NCBI GenBank assembly: GCA_002433465.1
Contig: DJIE01000011.1
Location: 1 to 5,031, forward strand
DNA: 5,031 nucleotides
Direction: 5' to 3'
Source of the DNA: Salinisphaera sp. UBA6602
Lineage (GTDB): Bacteria; Pseudomonadota; Gammaproteobacteria; Nevskiales; Salinisphaeraceae
The translations under genes were made by a program, and so were the position numbers. Position 1 is the stretch's first letter; every line of letters starts with the position of its first letter. This document shows, in pieces, positions 1 through 5,031 of this stretch. The notes beneath the pieces are model-generated. The model was not told the origin of the DNA. It made no database searches and worked only from the letters and a program-made list of their open reading frames with translations.

Positions 1-904
1 CCAGATCGATATAGAGCAGGGCACAGCCTTCGCCGGGCGCGACCTGGGCGGTGGCCGCGCGAATCCGCTCATAGACGGTCGTACGGTTGGGGAGCTCGGT
101 GAGCGCGTCGTAGCGGCTGCTGTAACGCAGCTGGGCGTTGGCGCTGCGCAGCGACTCCACCAGGTCGGCGGTCTGTTTGTCGAGCTGGCGGTCCAGCAGC
201 GCCGCGAACACGCCGAGGCTGATGATGAACAGGGTGCAGGACGATACCAGTAGAGACAGCCAGAATGGGTCCACCGCTACGCTGGCCGTGCTCGTGGCCT
301 GATCGGAAATGACCATCGATACCAGGGCGAAATGGTGGCAAAGAGCCAGCCCGACGCCGATACCCACCGATACCAGCGCATTCGCCGCCGCCGATATCGG
401 GCGATCGATCGTGGTCAGCCGATAGGCGATCCACAGGCTCCCGGCCACCAGCAGATAGAACGCAAGGGCGGTCGTTGCCGTGGGTAGCGGGCGATACACG
501 ATCGCCGGCGTGAGTTGCAGCGACAGGTTGCCCAGATAGAACAGCAGGCTGGCGCTTGCCCACACCGGTATGGCGGCACCCAGGATGGCCAGGGCGGATA
601 GCGTGGGGCGGCTGGCGACGTAGAAGACGATCAGCGTTGCAACCAGCCCCGCCAACCACGACATGAGGACGAGATCGATCTCGTGGCCCAGCACGAACGG
701 CAGCTCGAGCGCCATCATGCTGACGAAGTGGGTGGCCCAGATGCCGGTGGCCAAGACGCATGCACCCGATAGCAGCCAAGAGGATTTTGCGCGCGTACGG
801 CTGCGCCGCACACGACCGAGCATGTCCATCGCCGCGTAGCACGTCACGCTGCAGATGAGAACGGCCAGTGCGATGAGGGGCGGGCTGTAAATAATTGGGC
901 TCAA
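1..904 (-). CDS. MHYT-domain membrane sensor fused to GGDEF (diguanylate cyclase), C-terminus cut by window edge
   Basis: This frame is open on the minus strand to the window edge and gives 301 residues plus one base. Residues 1-235 are an integral membrane region of about seven hydrophobic helices. It carries MHYT-type motifs: GIWATHFVSM at 54-63 is a clear first copy, ALCHHFAL at 187-194 a recognisable third, and LLFYLGN at 120-126 a degenerate second. A short linker (about 238-262) leads to a GGDEF N-terminus: RYDALTELPNR at 264-274 and LLYIDL at 296-301, where Asp300 matches the usual metal-binding aspartate. MHYT domains are proposed to sense O2, CO or NO through bound copper, and GGDEF domains make cyclic di-GMP. 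The GGDEF signature and any EAL domain lie outside the window, so activity cannot be judged. No PAS domain separates MHYT from GGDEF. The chosen start is TTG 904-902, with GGGGA at 917-913 eight bases upstream; it places the first helix where MHYT proteins begin. An in-frame TTG at 967-965 is less likely. The family call is firm; the start is moderately sure. Confidence 0.88.
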   Translation of the reverse strand, partial: MSPIIYSPPLIALAVLICSVTCYAAMDMLGRVRRSRTRAKSSWLLSGACVLATGIWATHFVSMMALELPFVLGHEIDLVLMSWLAGLVATLIVFYVASRPTLSALAILGAAIPVWASASLLFYLGNLSLQLTPAIVYRPLPTATTALAFYLLVAGSLWIAYRLTTIDRPISAAANALVSVGIGVGLALCHHFALVSMVISDQATSTASVAVDPFWLSLLVSSCTLFIISLGVFAALLDRQLDKQTADLVESLRSANAQLRYSSRYDALTELPNRTTVYERIRAATAQVAPGEGCALLYIDL

Positions 905-1033
905 GGGTCTTGTCCCCGCTAGAGCATGGCGATAGAGCTTGCCGTCGTTAGATCGGTGTCGTCGCAAGGGTTATCGGCAACAACGGCCGGCGGTTTAATT
1001 TCGGTACAGAACAGGTTCGCCAAGAGCGCCTGC

Positions 1034-1063
1034 GCCGGCTAACGGCCGGCTCGGTTCTTTTTT
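1034..1063 (+). terminator. Terminator-like GC hairpin with T-tract, not downstream of any visible + strand gene
   Basis: The arms GCCGGC (1034-1039) and GCCGGC (1045-1050) pair perfectly around the loop TAACG. TTCTTTTTT (1055-1063) follows after a four-base spacer. An outer pairing of AGAAC (1008-1012) with GTTCT (1054-1058) is possible. This is the form of a Rho-independent terminator on the + strand, but no gene on that strand ends here, so it may be an attenuator or the end of a short RNA. Confidence 0.45.
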
Positions 1064-1083
1064 GTTGAATAAGCGCCGACGAG

Positions 1084-1107
1084 AGCGGCGGTTATCCGCT
1101 GGTTTTT
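1084..1107 (+). terminator. Second terminator-like hairpin in the ligase leader
   Basis: AGCGG (1084-1088) and CCGCT (1096-1100) form a five-base stem with a seven-base loop. GG and then TTTTT (1103-1107) follow. CGCC (1074-1077) can alternatively pair with GGCG (1108-1111). The stem is short, so this is weaker than the hairpin about 40 bases upstream. Confidence 0.3.
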
Positions 1108-1135
1108 GGCGGGCGTTACCAGTCGGATTTATAGC
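1106..1135 (+). promoter_or_regulatory. Candidate sigma-70 promoter of the acyl-CoA ligase gene
   Basis: A -35-like TTGGCG (1106-1111) is separated by 18 bases from a -10-like TATAGC (1130-1135); each box matches four of six consensus bases. The predicted transcript start is near 1142, giving a leader of about 120 bases to the ATG at 1260. A TTGACG at 1159-1164 is an alternative -35 box, but its -10 partner is poor. Confidence 0.35.
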
Positions 1136-1150
1136 TGCTATTAGCAGTTA
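1132..1150. promoter_or_regulatory. Palindrome over the -10/+1 region, candidate operator
   Basis: CTGCTA (1135-1140) and TAGCAG (1142-1147) are perfect inverted arms around one central T. The symmetry extends to nine-base arms with one mismatch (1132-1150). It covers the end of the candidate -10 box and the predicted transcription start, which suits a repressor site. The regulator is unknown, and it does not match the PsrA or FadR consensus as I recall them. Confidence 0.4.
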
Positions 1151-1248
1151 AAAGCGACTTGACGGCCCGCAAGAAACCGAGAAAACTGAAAAAAAGGGAT
1201 CGGTGGAGAAAAATACTTTAGCCGACCAAGATAAAACCAAAACGCCGC

Positions 1249-1255
1249 GGAGGAG
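1249..1255 (+). promoter_or_regulatory. Strong ribosome binding site deciding the ligase start
   Basis: GGAGGAG lies four bases before ATG 1260. This favours ATG 1260 over the in-frame GTG at 1203, whose upstream AAGGGA is weaker. Confidence 0.75.
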
Positions 1256-1259
1256 AACC

Positions 1260-2960
1260 ATGGCTGTTAAAGCGCAAGACCTATCGGTATCGAACCACGA
1301 CGGGCCCGGCTTGCCGTTGCCGGCCTTGGACGAGCGAGGCTTGGCCGAGATTGTGGAGGCGCATGCACGTAGCGCCCCGGATGCGCCCTGTCTGGAATAT
1401 CTTGGTGTGTCCATCAGTTACGGCTCACTCGATCGCTGGGCCAATCGTTTCGCCCACGTATTGAAAGAGCAGGGCGTAGCCCGGGGCGACGTCATCGGTA
1501 TCCACATGCCGAATACGCCGCACTACGTCATCGCTCTGGTGGCAGCGTCGAAGCTGGGCTGTCCGGCATCGGGCGTATCGCCGTTGTTGACCGCGCCCGA
1601 GCTGGCCTATCAGGTCAAGGATGCGCATATCCGAGTGCTGGTGACGCTGGACCGGCTCTACGACGATGCGCTCGCCCCCAACGACGGCGCACTGCACGAT
1701 CTGAAGTCAGTCATCGTGTGTTCGCCTATCGACTTCCTGCCGCGATGGAAGAAAACGCTGGCGCATCTGTTGCGTAAGGTGCCCCGGTTCAAGCTGCCGC
1801 AAACACGCCAGCTCGCGCTGACCGCCTTCTGGCCCGCGATCAACGCGGCCAGCGACGCCCGTATCGCGAGCGACATACACCTCGACGACGTGGTGCTGAT
1901 TCAGTACACCGGCGGGACCACCGGCCGGCCGAAGGGCGCACGCTTGACGCTGCGCAACGTGCAGTCGAATGCCCTCCAGAGCGAGGCCATGGTCGACTAC
2001 GAGCTGGGCGCAGAGACGTTCGCCTCGGTCTTTCCCTACTTCCATGTGGCCGGACTGGGCGCATGTCTGATGGGATTGCGTCAGCGCGGCCGTCTTATCG
2101 TGGTGCCCGACCCGCGCGACCTGAAATCCTTCTGTGCGGCCATGCAGGCATATCCGCCGACGGTGTTCGGCAACGTACCGACGCTCTATCAGATGCTCTT
2201 GGCCGAACCGGCGTTCGACCAGGTCGATTTCTCACGGCTGAAGATCGCGATATCGGGCGCCGGTCCGATGCCGCCCGAACTCATTCCGCGAATCGAGGCC
2301 GTCATCGGTGCCGGTCGTTTCTGCGAGGTCTACGGCCTGACCGAAACCAGCCCCGTGCTCACCATGAATCCGCTTGGTCATGCCAAGCCCGGCACCGTCG
2401 GCGTAGCGGTGCCGGGCACCGAAATCCGTATCGTCGACGCAGAAACCGGCACTCGAGAAATGCCGGTCGGCGAGCCGGGAGAACTGATTGCTCACGGCCC
2501 GCAGGTATTCGGCGGCTATCTTGGCCTGCCGGAAGAAAGTGCGCGTGCGCTGCGCGAATACGAGGGTAAAACCTTCTTCTACACCGGCGATATTGCGCGC
2601 GTCGACGCCGACGGCTATTTCACCATCTGTGATCGCAGTAAGGACATGCTGATCGTCGGTGGCTACAAGGTGTTCTCGGTCGAAGTCGAGAATGCGCTCA
2701 AGGCCTTGCCGGAAATCGAGATCGCTGCGGTGATCGGTACCCCCGACGAAGCGCGGGCCGGTAACGACAAGGTCAATCTTTACGTTCAGCTATCGGAAAC
2801 CGGCAAGACACAGCCGACCGCGCAGGTGACGGAGAAAATTCTCGCCTACTGCCGCGAGCATCTTGCCGCCTACAAGGTGCCCAAGGCGATCCATATCGTC
2901 GAGGCGATTCCGCTCACGCCGGTCGGCAAACTGGACAAGAAAGCGCTGCGCGATCGCTGA
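1260..2960 (+). CDS. Long-chain-type acyl-CoA ligase (AMP-forming), FadD-like
   Basis: The 566-residue product is an adenylate-forming enzyme that activates a carboxylic acid, most likely a fatty acid, to acyl-AMP and then to the CoA thioester. The family motifs are complete and in order: P-loop YTGGTTGRPKGA from 216, FPYFHVAG at 258-265 with His262, SGAGPMP from 332, YGLTET at 358-363, YTGD at 441-444, DRSKDM at 458-463 starting the C-terminal domain, and PVGKLDKK with catalytic Lys557. The length is close to E. coli FadD (561). A basic, proline-bearing stretch near 159-181 (FLPRWKK to KVPRFKLP) resembles the segment before the P-loop in FadD and favours a long-chain substrate, though chain length cannot be proved here. 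It is a cytoplasmic or inner-membrane-associated enzyme of fatty acid uptake and beta-oxidation. No beta-oxidation genes are adjacent. An in-frame GTG at 1203 would add 19 mostly charged residues, but the strong ribosome binding site points to ATG 1260. The symbol fadD is not assigned because paralogues are common. Confidence 0.93.
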   Translation: MAVKAQDLSVSNHDGPGLPLPALDERGLAEIVEAHARSAPDAPCLEYLGVSISYGSLDRWANRFAHVLKEQGVARGDVIGIHMPNTPHYVIALVAASKLGCPASGVSPLLTAPELAYQVKDAHIRVLVTLDRLYDDALAPNDGALHDLKSVIVCSPIDFLPRWKKTLAHLLRKVPRFKLPQTRQLALTAFWPAINAASDARIASDIHLDDVVLIQYTGGTTGRPKGARLTLRNVQSNALQSEAMVDYELGAETFASVFPYFHVAGLGACLMGLRQRGRLIVVPDPRDLKSFCAAMQAYPPTVFGNVPTLYQMLLAEPAFDQVDFSRLKIAISGAGPMPPELIPRIEAVIGAGRFCEVYGLTETSPVLTMNPLGHAKPGTVGVAVPGTEIRIVDAETGTREMPVGEPGELIAHGPQVFGGYLGLPEESARALREYEGKTFFYTGDIARVDADGYFTICDRSKDMLIVGGYKVFSVEVENALKALPEIEIAAVIGTPDEARAGNDKVNLYVQLSETGKTQPTAQVTEKILAYCREHLAAYKVPKAIHIVEAIPLTPVGKLDKKALRDR

Positions 2961-3011
2961 GTGCTCTGCCTCGGGTCGCGTCGGTCGTGCCCGGCGCAGC
3001 CAAAGACGAAA

Positions 3012-3037
3012 GCCGGCCACCCTGTGCGGTGGCCGGT
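3012..3037. terminator. Strong bidirectional terminator-like hairpin between convergent genes
   Basis: CCGGCCACC (3013-3021) pairs perfectly with GGTGGCCGG (3028-3036) around a six-base loop, with a G-T wobble outside. It lies about 50 bases after the ligase stop. On the + strand no T-run follows. On the minus strand the stem is followed by CTTTCGTCTTT, closer to an intrinsic terminator, so it may also back up termination of the lipoprotein transcript. Confidence 0.55.
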
Positions 3038-3133
3038 ATACGTCGCTTATTGATCCGACGCCAAGACAGCGGCTACGCCAACTGTTTTCAACGCCATCGG
3101 TTTTGGCGTGCGCGCGTTCACACACGCGTTATC

Positions 3134-3176
3134 AACCCGAAAAGCACCGATTGAATAATCGGTCTTGGGGCGGGTT
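3134..3176 (-). terminator. Nested hairpin, likely terminator of the small lipoprotein gene
   Basis: The inner stem is ACCGATT (3146-3152) with AATCGGT (3157-3163) around a four-base loop. The outer stem is AACCCG (3134-3139) with CGGGTT (3171-3176). On the minus strand the inner hairpin starts about 19 bases after the lipoprotein stop and is followed by GCTTTTC, giving a short U-tract. Confidence 0.5.
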
Positions 3177-3181
3177 AACAA

Positions 3182-3454
3182 TCAGCGGCCCGCGTTTTCG
3201 CGCATCTTGGCGACCTTGTCGAGCACGTCCTTGTTGACGTCCGCGCACTGCTTGAGTGAGGTCTTCTCGCCGCATTCGATCATCAGGTCGAGCGTATTGC
3301 CGTTGGCGTCGTTCACCTTGAAATGAATAGACGGGGAAGCCGGCGGCATGATCACATCGGCCTTGCCGCCGTGGTGCGGATGATCGGAACCGCCGCATGC
3401 AGCCAGGGTGACGGTGGAGGCGAGCAGGGCCAGCATCAGAGTGGTTTGTTTCAT
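3182..3454 (-). CDS. Small putative lipoprotein of unknown function (90 residues)
   Basis: The product starts MKQTTLMLALLASTVTLAAC, a type II signal peptide with lipobox LAAC, so Cys20 should be lipidated and a mature chain of about 71 residues anchored to the envelope. The residues after the cysteine are Gly-Gly-Ser-Asp, without the Asp at +2 that commonly retains lipoproteins in the inner membrane, so outer-membrane sorting is plausible. A short His-rich stretch, DHPHHGGK at 24-31, could bind metal. The mature domain has one Cys pair (Cys61 and Cys70) able to form a disulphide, then a charged, probably helical C-terminus (about 71-88). I do not recognise the family. The start is ATG 3454-3452, with AGGAGA (plus strand 3461-3466) six bases upstream; longer in-frame starts up to 3610 would bury the signal peptide. 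It is monocistronic by layout: convergent with the ligase, divergent from the transporter, and preceded by a good promoter. Gene and localisation are well supported; function is unknown. Confidence 0.88.
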   Translation of the reverse strand: MKQTTLMLALLASTVTLAACGGSDHPHHGGKADVIMPPASPSIHFKVNDANGNTLDLMIECGEKTSLKQCADVNKDVLDKVAKMRENAGR

Positions 3455-3491
3455 CAAGGGTCTCCTGGGGTGGGTGGAAAGTCCGGGTTCG

Positions 3492-3520
3492 AGTATCGGC
3501 GTTTGCCACGCCCGTGTCAT
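3492..3520 (-). promoter_or_regulatory. Sigma-70 promoter of the small lipoprotein gene
   Basis: On the minus strand, ATGACA (3520-3515, five of six matches to TTGACA) is separated by exactly 17 bases from GATACT (3497-3492, four of six matches to TATAAT). The start of transcription should be near 3485, giving a leader of about 30 bases that carries the AGGAGA site. TGCCAC (3504-3509) and GTGGCA (3532-3537) form an inverted repeat around the -35 box. Confidence 0.55.
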
Positions 3521-3547
3521 GGTCGCCAATGGTGGCACGGCATCGCA

Positions 3548-3577
3548 TTGGGCACGGCGTGGGCGGCCCCGTATTCT
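3548..3577 (+). promoter_or_regulatory. Weak candidate promoter for the MFS transporter
   Basis: TTGGGC (3548-3553) and TATTCT (3572-3577) are spaced by 18 bases, with about three and four consensus matches. The predicted start near 3584 is just before the small upstream ORF at 3605. This is the best candidate in the gap, but it is not strong. Confidence 0.2.
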
Positions 3578-3604
3578 TGGCTGCGGACACACACGGATAG
3601 CACC

Positions 3605-3667
3605 ATGCACTCAACACTCGATTCAAACGCCGCAAACCCGTTCGGCGTCGCGCGCGCCCGCCAATGA
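3605..3667 (+). CDS. Possible 20-codon upstream ORF coupled to the MFS gene by ATGA overlap
   Basis: ATG 3605 opens a frame of 20 codons, MHSTLDSNAANPFGVARARQ, whose TGA (3665-3667) overlaps the transporter ATG (3664-3666) as ATGA. The transporter start has no Shine-Dalgarno sequence of its own, so re-initiation after this short frame could supply its translation. The small frame itself has only a weak GGAT-like site (about 3594-3597). No function is suggested for the peptide. The overlap could be chance, or the true transporter start could lie elsewhere. Confidence 0.3.
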   Translation: MHSTLDSNAANPFGVARARQ

Positions 3668-4866
3668 ACACGCGCTCGGTGTGCCTGATAGCCAGCGGTG
3701 TACTGGTCACACTTGTAACCGTCGCGCTGGCGCGGCTTTCGTTCGGGCTGATTCTGCCGGCCATGCGCGAATCGCTGGTCTTGAGCTATGCGCAGGCAGG
3801 CCATCTGGGTACGGCGACCGCGCTGGGGTATCTGGCGCTGGTGATGGTGGCTGGCGCGCTCGCCGCGCGTCGCGGCGGCCGGGTATCGATCCTGCTGGGG
3901 CTGGTATGCGTCATCGTCGGCTTCGCCGGTCTGAGTATGACCAGCGAGTATGTGCCGTTGCTCGGGCTGATGAGCTTACTGGGTATCGGCACCGCCTTTG
4001 CCTATACGCCGCTCATATCGCTGATCGGCACCTGGTTTCCGGCGCGGCGCGGGCTGGTGATCGGCCTTCTCAACAGCGGGGTGGGTACGGGCATGATGTC
4101 GGCGGGCTGGATCGTACCCTACATGACTCAGCTCGATGCCGACCGCGGCTGGCGCTGGGTGTGGGCATTGTTCGCTGCGGTGGCGGTGGCGGCCCTGCTG
4201 GCTACGCTCGCGTTCGTGCAGAACCCGCCGCGGCCCGGGCTGCGTGGCCGGGCGCCGAGCGCGGCCGAACGTCGCGCCGCGCGCCGCGCCGTGTTTCGCG
4301 ATCCGCGTGTCGTCATCGTGGGCCTGGTCTACGGCATCGTTGGCCTGACCTATATCGTGCAGGCGATTTTCATGTACAGCTATGCGCTTGCCGCGGATAT
4401 CGACGCACACGTCGCCGGCGCGCTGGCGGCGTTCATGGGCATGCTCGGCATCGTATTCGGCCCGGTATGGGGCAGCCTGTCGGACCGACTCGGGCGCGGC
4501 CAGAGCCTGACGCTATCGATGGCCATGGCCTTTGTGAGCACCCTGTTGCCGGTACTGTCGCCCACGCTGTTCGGCTTTGCCGCCCACTACCTGATCCTGG
4601 GCGTGGCGGTGACCGGCATGTTCACCTCGTCGCTGGCCGCCTCCACCGAGTGGGTCAACGCCGACCAGGCCCCGCTGGCAGTCAGTTATGTAACTCTTTT
4701 CTTTGCCACGGGCCAACTCCTCGGGCCGACCGCGGCGGGTTGGCTGATCGGCGACACCGAGGCGTTTCGGCTGACCTTCGGTGTGAGTACCGGGTTGATA
4801 CTGCTGGGTGTGCTGCTCAGTATTCAGCTCACCCGAATGTCGAAAGCCTCGCTTGATCGGGCATGA
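3664..4866 (+). CDS. Major facilitator superfamily (MFS) transporter, YbfB/YjiJ-like
   Basis: The 400-residue product is a typical 12-helix MFS carrier of the inner membrane: two bundles of six hydrophobic helices joined by a basic cytoplasmic loop (about 187-213, rich in Arg and Ala). The first half has ARLSFGLILPAMRESLVLSYAQAGHLGTATALGYL at 23-57 (helix 1 to 2), which resembles the YbfB/YjiJ group, and a degenerate motif A, GALAARRGGR, at 64-73 between helices 2 and 3. The repeat of motif A in the second half, GSLSDRLGRG at 270-279, is better preserved. The charged residue Arg24 in helix 1 is a candidate for substrate or proton coupling. The substrate cannot be read from the sequence; small organic anions or drug-like compounds are possible. 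It is divergent from the lipoprotein gene and no cotranscribed partner is visible. ATG 3664 has no clear ribosome binding site, and GTG 3679 has none either, so the exact start is less certain than the identity. Confidence 0.9.
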   Translation: MNTRSVCLIASGVLVTLVTVALARLSFGLILPAMRESLVLSYAQAGHLGTATALGYLALVMVAGALAARRGGRVSILLGLVCVIVGFAGLSMTSEYVPLLGLMSLLGIGTAFAYTPLISLIGTWFPARRGLVIGLLNSGVGTGMMSAGWIVPYMTQLDADRGWRWVWALFAAVAVAALLATLAFVQNPPRPGLRGRAPSAAERRAARRAVFRDPRVVIVGLVYGIVGLTYIVQAIFMYSYALAADIDAHVAGALAAFMGMLGIVFGPVWGSLSDRLGRGQSLTLSMAMAFVSTLLPVLSPTLFGFAAHYLILGVAVTGMFTSSLAASTEWVNADQAPLAVSYVTLFFATGQLLGPTAAGWLIGDTEAFRLTFGVSTGLILLGVLLSIQLTRMSKASLDRA

Positions 4867-4906
4867 GACGCAGCGCCGCTTAGCAGGCGTCTTGTCCGCA
4901 AGACAA
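4866..4906 (+). terminator. Tandem hairpins at the transporter stop, possible terminator
   Basis: AGACGC (4866-4871) pairs with GCGTCT (4887-4892); the stem begins on the last base of the transporter stop codon. A second small stem, TTGTC (4892-4896) with GACAA (4902-4906), follows directly. No run of T follows, so intrinsic termination is uncertain. Confidence 0.3.
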
Positions 4907-5031
4907 TGATTTCACGGATGGGTTATTTGCCTGGGTGAGCGCAGGCGCGGCGCATCCAACGGCCGCGAAACCCGTGGAAGGGCGACGCACAAGTGCCGGC
5001 GTTCTTTAGGAACCTCTGATCTATTCATCTA
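4867..5031. other. Right-hand non-coding tail
   Basis: Beyond the hairpins I see no gene in these 165 bases. A minus-strand frame from ATG 5028 gives only 38 residues and has no recognisable features. From about 5001 the sequence turns AT-rich compared with the rest of the window. Confidence 0.5.
5009..5031. mobile_element. Possible insertion sequence end, cut by the window edge
   Basis: GGAACCTCTGATCTATTC (5009-5026) resembles the terminal inverted repeats I associate with some proteobacterial insertion sequences whose ends read GGAACCTCTGA. It coincides with a sharp fall in GC content and lies in a non-coding tail. No transposase or second repeat is visible, so this rests on recall of a short motif. 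Confidence 0.25.

Larger units (their letters stand above)
905..1259. other. Divergent intergenic region between the MHYT-GGDEF gene and the acyl-CoA ligase gene
   Basis: About 355 bases contain no convincing gene. Reading left to right, the region holds a possible weak + strand promoter (TTTAAT at 994-999), two hairpins followed by T-runs on the + strand (1034-1063 and 1084-1107), a candidate ligase promoter (1106-1135) overlapped by a palindrome (1132-1150), and an A-rich stretch (about 1170-1220) before the ligase. The ten bases AACGGCCGGC occur twice (982-991 and 1041-1050), and GAACAGGTTC at 1009-1018 is a small inverted repeat. I found no convincing sigma-70 promoter for the minus-strand MHYT gene. 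Confidence 0.7.
2961..3181. other. Convergent intergenic gap between the ligase and lipoprotein genes
   Basis: No gene is visible in these 221 bases. They hold the hairpins at 3012-3037 and 3134-3176. They also hold a weaker inverted repeat, ACGCC (3091-3095) with GGCGT (3105-3109), and a near-identical pair ATCGGTTTTGG (3096-3106) and ATCGGTCTTGG (3158-3168). The layout is what is expected between two genes that end facing each other. Confidence 0.7.

Noticed and set aside
69..842. A 257-codon minus-strand frame inside the MHYT-GGDEF gene
   Set aside because: Its translation is low-complexity Arg/Gly/Ala/Pro/His-rich with no domain, whereas the overlapping frame gives clear MHYT helices and a GGDEF start. 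It is a high-GC shadow.
1009..1018. GAACAGGTTC as a LexA-like site
   Set aside because: GAAC and GTTC half-sites occur in LexA boxes of other phyla, but the two-base spacing is wrong and no damage-response gene is present. The bases can also pair within the leader hairpins.
1203..1259. GTG at 1203 as the ligase start, adding 19 residues
   Set aside because: The added segment is Lys/Thr/Arg/Asp-rich and unlike a ligase N-terminus, and ATG 1260 has a much better ribosome binding site (GGAGGAG). It is not excluded outright.
3408..4856. A 482-codon plus-strand frame overlapping the transporter
   Set aside because: It is Arg/Gly/Ala-rich without hydrophobic helices and also covers the antisense of the lipoprotein gene. 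The 3664-4866 frame encodes a normal 12-helix MFS protein, so this is a shadow frame.
4912..5028. A 38-codon minus-strand frame at the right edge
   Set aside because: It is short and Arg/Pro-rich, has no ribosome binding site visible inside the window, and starts inside the possible insertion sequence end.
1..5031. A multi-gene defence, CRISPR or biosynthetic system
   Set aside because: There are no CRISPR-like repeats, nucleases, toxins or clustered biosynthetic genes. The four genes alternate strand and belong to common families without an evident shared role.

Overview
This is a GC-rich bacterial window of ordinary gene density. The codon usage, Shine-Dalgarno sites and gene families (an MHYT-GGDEF membrane protein, a FadD-type acyl-CoA ligase, a short lipoprotein with a classical lipobox) suggest a Gram-negative proteobacterium, perhaps a gammaproteobacterium. 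The species cannot be fixed from the sequence alone.

Layout, left to right. (1) Positions 1-904, minus strand: the N-terminal 301 residues of an MHYT-domain membrane protein that runs into a GGDEF (diguanylate cyclase) domain and is cut by the left edge. (2) Positions 905-1259: a divergent intergenic region. It has two terminator-like hairpins read on the + strand, then a candidate promoter overlapped by a near-perfect palindrome. (3) Positions 1260-2960, plus strand: a complete 566-residue long-chain-type acyl-CoA ligase. (4) Positions 2961-3181: a convergent gap with two strong hairpins. (5) Positions 3182-3454, minus strand: a complete 90-residue small lipoprotein with a well-formed promoter and ribosome binding site. 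(6) Positions 3455-3663: a divergent gap, with a possible 20-codon upstream ORF whose stop overlaps the next start. (7) Positions 3664-4866, plus strand: a complete 400-residue 12-helix MFS transporter. (8) Positions 4867-5031: a non-coding tail with a hairpin at the transporter stop and a base-composition change at the extreme right that might be the edge of an insertion sequence.

No two full-length genes form an operon. Strand alternates gene by gene (-, +, -, +), so each is probably its own transcription unit. The functions (c-di-GMP signalling, fatty acid activation, an envelope lipoprotein, solute transport) do not assemble into an evident pathway. I do not see a convincing novel multi-gene system. 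The most interesting items are the orphan terminators in the ligase leader, the palindrome over the ligase promoter, the ATGA-coupled upstream ORF before the transporter, the degenerate second MHYT motif, and the uncharacterised His/Cys-containing lipoprotein.
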